DNA from: Nocardiopsis sinuspersici
Lineage (GTDB): Bacteria > Actinomycetota > Actinomycetes > Streptosporangiales > Streptosporangiaceae
Direction: 5' to 3'
DNA: 64,000 bases
NCBI GenBank assembly: GCA_008638415.1
Contig: ML703345.1
Location: forward strand, 322,941-386,940
The notes under the pieces are model-generated. The model was not told the DNA's origin, made no database searches, and was given only the letters and a program-made list of their open reading frames with translations. Position 1 is the first letter of the stretch, and each line of letters opens with the position of its first letter. A program made the position numbers and the translations under genes. Shown here one piece after another: positions 35,306 to 43,131 of this stretch.

Positions 35306-36094
35306 TCAGGCGGAGATGCCCCCGTCGCTCGTCAGCAGTTGGCCGTTGACCCACCGGCCCCGCGCCGAACAGAGGAAGTACACCAGGTCCGCGGTGTCGT
35401 CCGGGGTGCCCAGGCGTCCCAGCGGGGTGCGGCCGGCGCACTCGGCCCTGGTCCGCTCCGACATCCAGCCGGTGTCGACGGGACCCGGGTTGACGGTGTT
35501 GGCGGTCACTCCCAGGTGGGCGAGCTCGCGGGCGGCGGCGAGCACGATACGGTCCAGGGCGCCCTTGCTCGCGCCGTAGGGCAGGTTGCCGACGGTGTGG
35601 TCGCTGGTGAGGGCGATGATCCGCCCGGTTCCGTGCTCGCCCCGAAAGCGCAGGCCGAACTCGCGGACCAGCTGCCACGTGGCACGGGCGTTGACGGCGA
35701 AGTGCCGGTCGAAGCTCTCCACGGTGGTCTCCAGCAGCCCGGAGTCGACCGACTCGCAGTGGCACATGACCAGTGCGCTCACACCGCCCAGGCGCTCCTC
35801 GACGGTGTCGAGGACTCGGGCGGGGGCGGCGGGGTCCTCCAGGTCGGCCTCGACGGCGACGGATCGGGCGCCGTGCCCGGCCAGGGAGGCGAGCACGGTG
35901 TCGGCCGCACCGGGTTCGACGCCCCATTCCATGCGCGCGTCGTAGGACGTCCAGTAAGTGAAGGCCACGTCCCAGCCCGAGACCGCCAGACGGCGGGCGA
36001 CGGCGGAGCCGATGCCGACGGTGCGCCCCACACCGGTGACCAGGGCGAGCGGGCGAGCCGGAGGGGAGTCCTGTCCAGGGGTCATGGGCGTCAT
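35306..36094 (-). CDS. Short-chain dehydrogenase/reductase (SDR) family oxidoreductase
   Basis: 262 residues, classical SDR fold. The cofactor motif is a variant glycine-rich loop LVTGVGRTVGIGSAVARRL; the active-site Tyr and Lys are in YGASKGALDRI (YxxxK) with Ser in IALTSDH. The C-terminal WVNGQLLTSDGGISA is standard. Adenine-binding and cofactor preference cannot be settled. ATG at 36094 and an in-frame ATG at 36085 are both possible. It converges with the membrane-protein gene and is followed upstream by a dehydratase gene on the same strand. Confidence 0.85.
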   Translation of the reverse strand: MTPMTPGQDSPPARPLALVTGVGRTVGIGSAVARRLAVSGWDVAFTYWTSYDARMEWGVEPGAADTVLASLAGHGARSVAVEADLEDPAAPARVLDTVEERLGGVSALVMCHCESVDSGLLETTVESFDRHFAVNARATWQLVREFGLRFRGEHGTGRIIALTSDHTVGNLPYGASKGALDRIVLAAARELAHLGVTANTVNPGPVDTGWMSERTRAECAGRTPLGRLGTPDDTADLVYFLCSARGRWVNGQLLTSDGGISA

Positions 36095-36204
36095 CGTTCC
36101 GTGCCCGCGGCGGACGGGACCACCGGTTTTCTGCGGCCCGGCCCTTCCGGGCACCGGACCCGGTGGTTCCCCGGCCCGCGCCGGGTGGTGGGGAACCGGT
36201 CTCC

Positions 36205-37161
36205 TCACGCCACCAGGCGGGCGAACACCTCCGGGTCCACGTTCCCTCCCGAGACGATCGCGACCGTCTCCTCCGGGCGGCCGGGGGCCGTGGCCACGCG
36301 GCCCGTGAGGACGGCGGCGGCGGCCAGGGCACCGCTGGGTTCGGTCACCAGGCGCGACCCGTGGGCGAGGGTGGCGACGGCGTGGGCGATCTCCTCCTCG
36401 GTCACGGTGACGATCTCGTCCAGGCGGGCCCGGAGGTGGGCGAAGGTGCGCTCGGACAGGCAGACGCGCACGCCGTCGGCCATGGTGCGGCCGGTGCGCT
36501 CGGGCGGCCAGGTGACGAGGCTCCCGGTGCGCAGGCTCTCGGCGGCGTCGGCGGCCAGCTCGGGTTCCACGCCCACGACGCGGACGTGGTGGGGGCGGAC
36601 GGTCCGGGCCGCGGTGGCCACACCGGAGGCCAGGCCTCCGCCTCCCACGGGCACGACGATGGTCCTCACCTCGGGGGACTGCTCCAGGATCTCCAGGCCC
36701 ACGGTGCCTTGGCCCGCGATGACGCGGGGGTCGTCGAAGGGCGGGATGAGGGCGAGCCCCTCGTTCTCCCGGAGTCCGCGGGCGGTGGCCTCGCGCTGGT
36801 CGGGCGGCACCGTGACGACGCGGGCGCCGAAGGCGCGTATGCGGTCGACCTTGACCTTGGGAGAGCCCTCGGGGACGACGACGGTGCAGGGCACCCCGTG
36901 CCGGGCGGCCGCGTAGGCGAGGGCCTGGCCGTGGTTGCCCGAGGAGTGGGTCACCACGCCGGTCCCGCGCTGGGCGCCGTCGAGCAGGGCGACGGCGTTG
37001 GTGGCGCCGCGGAGCTTGAAGGCCCCGGTGGGCTGGAGGCTCTCGGGCTTGAGGAGGAAGGGCGGCCCGTCCGGCGGCCCCGCCGTCAGAGGGGTGCGCA
37101 CGACCTGTCCCTGCAGGCGGGTCTCCGCGGCGCGGACGTCGTCCGCGGTGATCAGTTCCAT
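36205..37161 (-). CDS. Threonine/serine dehydratase-like PLP enzyme (second copy)
   Basis: 318-residue fold-type II PLP enzyme, paralogous to the one at 10.1 kb but not closely similar. The Schiff-base Lys is in TGAFKLRGATNAV, the asparagine loop is HSSGNHGQ, and the phosphate-binding glycine loop is VPVGGGGLASGV. It lacks a regulatory ACT domain, so a catabolic dehydratase, serine racemase or similar role is likely. ATG at 37161. The SDR gene starts 110 bases after this stop, so the two may be co-transcribed. Confidence 0.8.
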   Translation of the reverse strand: MELITADDVRAAETRLQGQVVRTPLTAGPPDGPPFLLKPESLQPTGAFKLRGATNAVALLDGAQRGTGVVTHSSGNHGQALAYAAARHGVPCTVVVPEGSPKVKVDRIRAFGARVVTVPPDQREATARGLRENEGLALIPPFDDPRVIAGQGTVGLEILEQSPEVRTIVVPVGGGGLASGVATAARTVRPHHVRVVGVEPELAADAAESLRTGSLVTWPPERTGRTMADGVRVCLSERTFAHLRARLDEIVTVTEEEIAHAVATLAHGSRLVTEPSGALAAAAVLTGRVATAPGRPEETVAIVSGGNVDPEVFARLVA

Positions 37162-37694
37162 GCGGCGTGTATGCCCGGTCCGGGCCCCGGCACACGTCGC
37201 CGGGACGGCAGCGGCCCCAGCCCTCTTCACCTCGGTCCCGTCCTCGGCGAACGCCGGGGCGTCCGGTTTCGGCGGCGTTCGTCCAGGCCTTGTCGCGAAG
37301 GAACCAGGCCTTGTCGCGAAGGAAGAGGAGGAGTCCGTACCGCACCTCGGAGCCCCGCCGCCGGGCCTGCGGGCTGGAACCGTGCGCTCCTGTCTTCGCG
37401 GGACGGCTGTCGGCCGTCGAGCTCCACCGCCTGACGTCCTCATCGAAGTGGACCACGGGGTTTCCCACGGCCTCGCGGCTGTGGGCGCGATACACCTCAC
37501 GGTGTCCACCGAGGTCTTCTCGGCGACACGCGCGCGCGGAAAGGGGAAGGACTCCCCGTGGCTCCGACAGCAGACATGGCGGGAACGCCTCCCACAGACG
37601 TGAAGCACCATTTCCTTCGGGCGGAAGGGGCCTCCGGCACGGCGGTGAGGGTCGAGGGTGTGACGGACCCGGCGCCGGGACGGCCGTCGCCGTC
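37162..37694. other. Intergenic region without a supported gene
   Basis: 533 bases between the dehydratase start and the lipoprotein stop. Overlapping frames are open on the minus strand but none has family similarity or a ribosome-binding site. It contains a perfect 21-bp tandem duplication (37283-37324). Possibly a decayed gene. Confidence 0.5.
37283..37324. repeat. Perfect 21-bp tandem duplication
   Basis: Two adjacent identical 21-base units beginning CCAGGCCTTG (37283-37303 and 37304-37324). In one minus-strand frame each encodes the heptapeptide FLRDKAW. The length is a multiple of three. Confidence 0.9.
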
Positions 37695-38726
37695 TCAGCC
37701 ACCGTTGGACTGGCGGATCCCTTCGTCGAGTGCGTCGAACGTGTAGACGAATCCACCGTCGTTCCCGCTGACCGTCATGTAGGCGTCGGTCGTCCCCTGC
37801 GCGATGGCGACGTTCGTGGCCGAGTCCAGCCCTTCGGCATCGTCGGGCGGGACGCTGATCGTCGTGAGGTGCTCACCGGTCGAGCTGTACACGAAGATCG
37901 CGGGCTGCCCGTGGACGGCCTGGTAGACGTTCCCGGCGGCGTCCACCGCGTTGGAGTCGACCTGGCTCGTGCCGCCGTCGAAGTGGACGGCGGCGTGGGA
38001 GGTCTCCACCCCGGTCCCGTGCTCGTCGAGCGCGAGGTAGTCGACGCGGTTCGCGGCGTACTGGCTGACCCACAGGCCCGCGAAGTCCTCGCTGAACGAG
38101 ATGCCGTTCGGCGCGGGGAGGTTCTCCGCCAGGACGGTGGCCTCCGCCGTCTTCCCGTCGATCCTGACGATCCTGCCTCGCGCCTCCCAGGCCGGGCCCG
38201 CATGGCCGGTCGTGTCGCTGACGTACATGTTCCCGGCCTCGTCGAAGGCCAGATCGTCCGGTTTCATCGGCGTCCCGTCGACGTCACCGGAGAAGAACGT
38301 GGTGTGGTCGTCCCCTTCCGGCGTGATGCTGTCGATCTCCCCGCTGACGAAGTCCGTCAGGTAGAGCCGGCCGTCGGACGGGCTGAACTGCGCGGAGGTG
38401 TACGCACTGGTCTCGTTGGTGAAGACCGGTTCCACCTCCTGGGAGCCGGTGTCCACCCTCAGTACCTTGGGTTCTCCGGGAGGAGCGGTGACGTCGACGA
38501 CGACGAGGCCTCCGTCGGCGTCGAAGGTGGGGCCCTCGAGCAGGGTCATCCCCGTCGCCTCGTGGACGGAGGTCACCTGGACCAGGAGTTCGGCCGTCGG
38601 GTCCTTTGCCTGGTCCGTGCTCGTGGAGGCGGTGGTGGAGCATCCCGCCACCGCGCCCACCAGGGCCAGCGCCGTGAGTGTGCGGGTGGTCGCGGTCCGT
38701 CGTGGCCTGTGGAAAGGCGGTTGCAT
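37695..38726 (-). CDS. SMP-30/gluconolactonase-like secreted lipoprotein
   Basis: 343 residues with an N-terminal lipoprotein signal: a basic start, a hydrophobic stretch and the lipobox VGAVAGC, so the mature protein should be anchored to the outer face of the membrane. The rest is a beta-propeller resembling SMP-30/NHL-type proteins, with repeated YLTDFVSGEI, MYVSDTTGH, GLWVSQYAANRV and NVYQAVHGQ blades. SMP-30 relatives hydrolyse lactones with a metal ion. It lies 99 bases downstream of a Baeyer-Villiger monooxygenase on the same strand, an enzyme type that makes lactones and esters, so a functional link is plausible but inferred. Confidence 0.75.
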   Translation of the reverse strand: MQPPFHRPRRTATTRTLTALALVGAVAGCSTTASTSTDQAKDPTAELLVQVTSVHEATGMTLLEGPTFDADGGLVVVDVTAPPGEPKVLRVDTGSQEVEPVFTNETSAYTSAQFSPSDGRLYLTDFVSGEIDSITPEGDDHTTFFSGDVDGTPMKPDDLAFDEAGNMYVSDTTGHAGPAWEARGRIVRIDGKTAEATVLAENLPAPNGISFSEDFAGLWVSQYAANRVDYLALDEHGTGVETSHAAVHFDGGTSQVDSNAVDAAGNVYQAVHGQPAIFVYSSTGEHLTTISVPPDDAEGLDSATNVAIAQGTTDAYMTVSGNDGGFVYTFDALDEGIRQSNGG

Positions 38727-38825
38727 GGGGCTCTCCTGGGACCGGGGTGCCGGGGCGCCACGGGGGAACGCCGGTTACGGCGGAGGCGCCCCGTTCGCGA
38801 GTGGTCGCGCCGTACCGGCGCAGCG

Positions 38826-40640
38826 CTAGGAACGTGTGCCCAGCACCTCGTGCATGCGGTCGCCGCGCCAGTCCGCCAGCAGCCGGTGGAAGGACACGGG
38901 GCCGGGGCTGTAGGAGAAACCGCCGTGGATGCCCGCGCCCTCACGGTTGTAGTAACCGGGTGTGCACTCCGCCTGGAAGGCGGAGTTGTCGTGCGCGGTC
39001 TCCCGTACCGTCCGCACCCACTCCTCGACCGCCTCCTTCGAGGGTTCGACGACGTGGGCTCCGTCCTTGCGGCCCTGGGCGATGACGGCCGCGATGTGCC
39101 CGGCCTGCTCCAGCAGGATGTGCGCGAAGTTGACCGAGTTGGCGTTCTGGACGGCGCCCAACTGGAAGAAGTTGGGGAACCCGTCACTGTAGAAGCCGTG
39201 CAGTGTCCGGGGCCCGCGGCTCCAGGAGGCGAGCAGGTCCTGTCCGCCGCGGCCGCTGACCGGCATCGTTCCGGACATCACCCCGGAGACGCCGACGTCG
39301 AACCCGGTGGCGAAGACCACGCAGTCCACGGGGTACTCGGTCTCGCCGACGACGACCGAGTCCTCGGTCATGCGCGTGATGCCGCCGTGGTCGGCGGTGT
39401 CGACCAGGGTGACGTTGGGCCGGTTGAAGGTCTGGAGGTAGTGGTCGCTGAAGCAGGGCCGTTTGCACATGTAGCGGTACCAGGGCTTGAGCACCTCGGC
39501 CGTAGCCGGGTCCTCGACGACCTCGTCCACGCGCGCCCGGATCTGGTTCATCTTCTGCGCGTCGACGAGTTCGTCGATCCGCTCGCGCTCCTCCGGGGAC
39601 ATGCTCGTGTCCAGCGCCCCGGAGATCATCTTGCGCTGGAGCCGGGCCGTGGAGGTCCAGCCGTCCCTCGTCAGGTCGGTCTCGACCCGTTCGCCGGAGA
39701 CGATCGCGAGGAAGTTCTCCATGCGCTCGCGCTGCCAGCCCGGTTTGAGGGAGGCCGCCCACTCCGGGTCGGTGGGGCGGTTGTCGCGCACGTCCACCGA
39801 GGAGGGCGTGCGCTGGAACACGTACAGGTGCTGGGCGTCGCGCCCCAGGTGCGGGATGACCTGGACACCGGTCGCCCCGGTGCCCACGACCGCGACCCTC
39901 TTGTCGGCGAGTCCGGTGAGGCCGCCGCCCGCGTCGCCGCCGGTGTAGTCGTAGTCCCACCGGCTGGTGTGGAAGGTGTGGCCCTTGAAGGTCTCGATCC
40001 CCGGGATGCCGGGCAGCTTGGGCTGGGTCAGCGTGCCGGACGAGGTGATGACGAACCGGGCGCGCATCCGGTCGCCCCGGTCGGTCTCGACCACCCACTC
40101 GTCGTTGTGGTCGTCCCAGCTCAGACCGGTGACGCGTGTGTGGAACACCGCGTCGCGGTACAGGCCGAAGGTGTCGGCGATCGCCACGGCGTGGCGGCGG
40201 ATCTCCTCGCCGGGGGCGTAGCGCCACTCGGGCACGTAGCCGACCTCCTCCAGCAGGGGCATGTAGGAGTAGGACTCGATGTCGCAGTGGATGCCCGGGT
40301 AGCGGTTCCAGTACCAGGTTCCGCCGAAGTCGCCGGCCTCGTCCATCATCCGGATGGACTCCACGCCCTCCTGCCGTAGCCGTGCCCCGGTCACCAGGCC
40401 GCCGAACCCGCCGCCGACCACGAGCACCTCCACGGTGTCCGTCAGCGCCTCGCGTTCGGCGCGGGGAGTGTAGGGATCCTTGGCGTAGTAGCCGAACTCG
40501 CCCGCGGCCGAGCGGTACTGGGTGGCACCGTCCGGGCGGACGCGGCGGTCGCGCTCGCGGGCGTACCTGGCCCGCAGCGCGTCGAGATCGATCTCGGTGT
40601 GGTCGTTGGCGCCTGGGGGCGTGTCGGAGGCTGTGCCCAT
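38826..40640 (-). CDS. Baeyer-Villiger monooxygenase (flavin-containing)
   Basis: 604 residues. FAD-binding motif VVGGGFGGLVTG (about residue 73), NADPH-binding motif VVGTGATGVQV (about residue 230), and between them the Baeyer-Villiger fingerprint FKGHTFHTSRWD. An N-terminal extension of about 65 residues groups it with larger type I enzymes acting on cyclic, aromatic or long-chain ketones. It would insert oxygen next to a ketone to give an ester or lactone, using NADPH and O2. ATG at 40640 with GAGGAC upstream. The divergent MarR gene probably controls it. Confidence 0.9.
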   Translation of the reverse strand: MGTASDTPPGANDHTEIDLDALRARYARERDRRVRPDGATQYRSAAGEFGYYAKDPYTPRAEREALTDTVEVLVVGGGFGGLVTGARLRQEGVESIRMMDEAGDFGGTWYWNRYPGIHCDIESYSYMPLLEEVGYVPEWRYAPGEEIRRHAVAIADTFGLYRDAVFHTRVTGLSWDDHNDEWVVETDRGDRMRARFVITSSGTLTQPKLPGIPGIETFKGHTFHTSRWDYDYTGGDAGGGLTGLADKRVAVVGTGATGVQVIPHLGRDAQHLYVFQRTPSSVDVRDNRPTDPEWAASLKPGWQRERMENFLAIVSGERVETDLTRDGWTSTARLQRKMISGALDTSMSPEERERIDELVDAQKMNQIRARVDEVVEDPATAEVLKPWYRYMCKRPCFSDHYLQTFNRPNVTLVDTADHGGITRMTEDSVVVGETEYPVDCVVFATGFDVGVSGVMSGTMPVSGRGGQDLLASWSRGPRTLHGFYSDGFPNFFQLGAVQNANSVNFAHILLEQAGHIAAVIAQGRKDGAHVVEPSKEAVEEWVRTVRETAHDNSAFQAECTPGYYNREGAGIHGGFSYSPGPVSFHRLLADWRGDRMHEVLGTRS

Positions 40641-40795
40641 GTGCCGTCCTCACTTCGTTGCCGTCGCACACGACGCGGACGCGGCGCCGGGCTCGCGCGG
40701 GGGATGACCGTGGTGCTCACGGGAGCGTGGAACGGAATCCGGGCGGCCGTCGCCCTGCTGCGACGGTGGTGTCGTCGAACCGTGCACGAAAAAGG

Positions 40796-40810
40796 TTAGC
40801 ATCAGGCTAA
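40796..40810. promoter_or_regulatory. Probable MarR operator
   Basis: Inverted repeat TTAGC, 5 bases, GCTAA in the gap between the monooxygenase and MarR genes, in a locally AT-rich stretch upstream of the MarR -10 element. Confidence 0.5.
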
Positions 40811-40856
40811 GTAATCGTGTTCGGGGGTGGCCGAAGCGGCGCTCTATCATGGCGGC

Positions 40857-41327
40857 ATGCGGCAAGAGGTGGTCGAACAGGGTGAACGCGAACGCATCGT
40901 GCACGAGATCCAGACCCTGAACGGGGCCATGGAGGAGACCGTGATGGCCGCCCTCCTCCAGCAGCTGCTTTCGATGGATCTCACCATCCAGCAGCTCAGG
41001 GTGCTGATGGTCCTGGTCACCACGGAGGAGGGTGCGACGGGGAGGGGCCTGTCGACCTCGTTCGGCGTCTCCATGGCGTCGATGTCCGGCGTGCTCGATC
41101 GGCTCGTGGCCCACGGTGTCGCCGAGCGCTCGGCCGACCCCGACGACCAGCGCGTCCGCCGCGTCCGTGCCACGCCCCGGGGCGCCTCGGTCGTGCGGCG
41201 CCTGATGATGGCCCGACCGTTTCACAGCGACATCCTCATGAACCTGCCCATGGAGGACCTGCTCGCACTCGAACAGGGGTTCCGGGCCGTGGGCAGGCAG
41301 ATATCCCGGATGAGCGAACAGGACTGA
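40857..41327 (+). CDS. MarR-family transcriptional regulator
   Basis: 156-residue winged helix-turn-helix protein. The recognition region GLSTSFGVSMASMSGVLDRL and the wing DPDDQRVRRVRATPRG are MarR-like. It is divergent from the Baeyer-Villiger monooxygenase gene and a TTAGC-N5-GCTAA palindrome lies between, so it probably represses the monooxygenase/lipoprotein pair in response to a ketone or aromatic ligand. ATG at 40857 lies 6 bases after TATCAT, with no ribosome-binding site; probably leaderless. A hairpin follows the stop. Confidence 0.85.
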   Translation: MRQEVVEQGERERIVHEIQTLNGAMEETVMAALLQQLLSMDLTIQQLRVLMVLVTTEEGATGRGLSTSFGVSMASMSGVLDRLVAHGVAERSADPDDQRVRRVRATPRGASVVRRLMMARPFHSDILMNLPMEDLLALEQGFRAVGRQISRMSEQD

Positions 41328-41373
41328 CCCCTGGACGAGGGAGCCGTGCCAGGTTCCCGGGCTGACACGGCCT

Positions 41374-41393
41374 CCGTCGGCCGGGGCCGACGG
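41374..41393 (+). terminator. Hairpin terminator after the MarR gene
   Basis: CCGTCGGC, loop CGGG, GCCGACGG, 47 bases after the MarR stop. Confidence 0.6.
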
Positions 41394-41500
41394 CCTGGCG
41401 GCTTCGATCCGGTTGTGTGCCGTGCCCTCGGAACGGAAAAGCCCCGGCGGGCCTGCTCGGGTGGGACCGGAGCCGACCCGTCGACCGCTTCACCGCCCCG

Positions 41501-41693
41501 GTGCGGGCCCTGATCATTCCCCTGGTGCCCGACCTCCCTCCGCTGTTGGGCACCTCGAGCGCGAACGCCGCCTGGGCGATCACCGCCACCCTGCTCGCCG
41601 GCTCCGTGGCCACCCCTGTGGCGGGCCGTCTGGGCGACATGTACGGCGAACGGCGCATGCTGCCGGTCAGCCTGGGCCCGCTGGTGGCTGGAC
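41501..41693 (+). pseudogene. Remnant of an MFS transporter gene
   Basis: One frame encodes a typical first-two-helices segment of an MFS protein: ALIIPLVPDLPPLLG, then WAITATLLAGSVATPVAGRL and GDMYGERRMLPVSL (motif A-like loop). It has no start at the right place and the following sequence has no further helices, so only an N-terminal fragment survives. No part of the rest of the gene was found nearby. Confidence 0.65.
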
Positions 41694-41856
41694 CACACCG
41701 CCGCCGTCGACTTCCGGCAGGCCAAGCCGGTGGGACCGGTGCATGACGGTCATCCCGCGGATCGGGGCGTCGGACTGCCCCGTGGACGCGTCCCCGTGGA
41801 CGCCGCCCGCCCAAGGGCGGCTCGCGGACCGGTACCGCGCTCGGACCCCATCCGCT

Positions 41857-41888
41857 CTATACACCCCATGTATACATATTGTGTATAG
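41857..41888. promoter_or_regulatory. PadR operator (32-base nested dyad)
   Basis: Outer arms CTATACAC (41857-41864) and GTGTATAG (41881-41888) flank a central perfect palindrome ATGTATACAT (41868-41877), all with the same centre. The right arm overlaps the TATAGT -10 element of the PadR gene (41884-41889), so PadR would repress its own operon. The ATGTATACAT core resembles known PadR-family operators. Confidence 0.75.
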
Positions 41889-41896
41889 TCACCGTC

Positions 41897-42418
41897 ATGT
41901 CTATCGGTAACACGTTGCTCGGTCTGCTCGAATCGGGCCCCCGCCACGGCTACGACCTCAAGCGCCTCTTCGACGAACGGTTCGGACACGACCGCCCGCT
42001 GCACTACGGCCAGGTCTACTCCACGATGTCGCGCCTGCTGAGGAACGGCCTCGTCGAGGTGGACGGCGTGGAGACGGGAAGCGGTCCCGAGCGCAAGCGC
42101 TACGCCATCACCGACGCCGGCATCACCGATGTCGGCCGCTGGCTCGCCACGCCGGAGAGGCCCGAGCCGTACCTGCAGAGCACCCTCTACGCCAAGGTCG
42201 TGCTGGCGCTGCTGACCGGCCGTGACGCCGCCGGACTGCTGGACGTCCAGCGAAGCGAGCACCTGCGCCTGATGCGCGAACTCACCCGCCGCAAGACGGA
42301 GGGCGACCTCGCCGACCGCCTCGTCTGCGACCACGCCCTGTTCCACCTGGAAGCCGACATCCGGTGGCTGGAGCTGGCCGCCGACCGCCTCGACCAGCTC
42401 GCCGGGGAGGTCGCATGA
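41897..42418 (+). CDS. PadR-family transcriptional regulator
   Basis: 173 residues. An N-terminal winged helix-turn-helix of the PadR type (LLGLLESGPRHGYDLKRLF, then YGQVYSTMSRLLRNGLVE and GPERKRYAITDAG) is followed by a helical dimerisation region (Vir-like C-terminus). ATG at 41897 lies 7 bases after TATAGT, leaderless. A strong dyad overlaps the promoter. It heads an operon with an ABC ATPase and an FtsX-like permease; the ATPase start overlaps the PadR stop as ATGA. It likely senses a compound exported or resisted by that transporter. Confidence 0.9.
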   Translation: MSIGNTLLGLLESGPRHGYDLKRLFDERFGHDRPLHYGQVYSTMSRLLRNGLVEVDGVETGSGPERKRYAITDAGITDVGRWLATPERPEPYLQSTLYAKVVLALLTGRDAAGLLDVQRSEHLRLMRELTRRKTEGDLADRLVCDHALFHLEADIRWLELAADRLDQLAGEVA

Positions 42419-43131
42419 GCGGCACCACGGCGGCCGAGAACACGGCAGCCCTGCTCACCGCCACCAGGCTTCGCAAGTACTTCGGTTCGACCGCCGCGCT
42501 GAACGGAGCGGAGTTCACCATCGACTCCGGTGAGGTCGTCGCCGTCATGGGACCCTCCGGATCCGGCAAGTCCACACTGCTGCACTGCCTGGCGGGCATC
42601 CTCGAACCCGACGGCGGAACGGTGCGCTACGACGGCCGCGAACTGTCGGCCCTGTCCGACGCCGAGCGCAGCAGGCTCAGGCGCGGCGACTTCGGCTTCG
42701 TCTTCCAGTTCGGCCAGCTCGTCCCGGAGCTGACCTGTGTCGAGAACGTCGCGCTGTCCCTGCGCCTGACCGGTGCCGGGCGCGGGAGGGCGGAGTCCTC
42801 CGCCATGGAGTGGATGGCCCGCCTGGAAGTGGACGACGTCCACGACAAGCGCCCCGGCCAGGTGTCCGGCGGGCAGAGGCAGCGGGTGGCCGTCGCGCGG
42901 GCGCTGGTGGCGGGCCCGCGCCTGGTCTTCGCCGACGAGCCCACCGGCGCGCTGGACTCGCTCAACGGAGAGCGCGTCATGGAACTGCTCACGGGCGCCG
43001 CACGCGACACCGGGGCCGCGGTCGTCCTGGTCACCCACGACGTCCGGGTCGCGGCCTACTCGGACCGCGAGGTCGTCGTCCGCGACGGCCAGGCCCTCTC
43101 TCCCGCCACCGGGTTCGGAGGTGCACCGTGA
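42415..43131 (+). CDS. ABC transporter ATP-binding protein (MacB/LolD-like)
   Basis: 238 residues with all ATPase motifs: Walker A GPSGSGKSTLL, Q-loop FVFQFGQLVPELT, signature VSGGQRQRVAVARAL, Walker B LVFADEPTGALD and H-loop VTHD. It belongs to the type VII (MacB/FtsE/LolD) group that works with FtsX-like permeases and drives mechanical export or resistance rather than import. Start and stop overlap its neighbours by four bases (ATGA, GTGA). Confidence 0.95.
   Translation: MSGTTAAENTAALLTATRLRKYFGSTAALNGAEFTIDSGEVVAVMGPSGSGKSTLLHCLAGILEPDGGTVRYDGRELSALSDAERSRLRRGDFGFVFQFGQLVPELTCVENVALSLRLTGAGRGRAESSAMEWMARLEVDDVHDKRPGQVSGGQRQRVAVARALVAGPRLVFADEPTGALDSLNGERVMELLTGAARDTGAAVVLVTHDVRVAAYSDREVVVRDGQALSPATGFGGAP

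Noticed and set aside
37167-40379. Very long open frame (over 1000 codons) on the plus strand
   Set aside because: It is antisense to the lipoprotein and monooxygenase genes, which have clear families; long antisense frames are expected at this GC content, and its translation is low-complexity.
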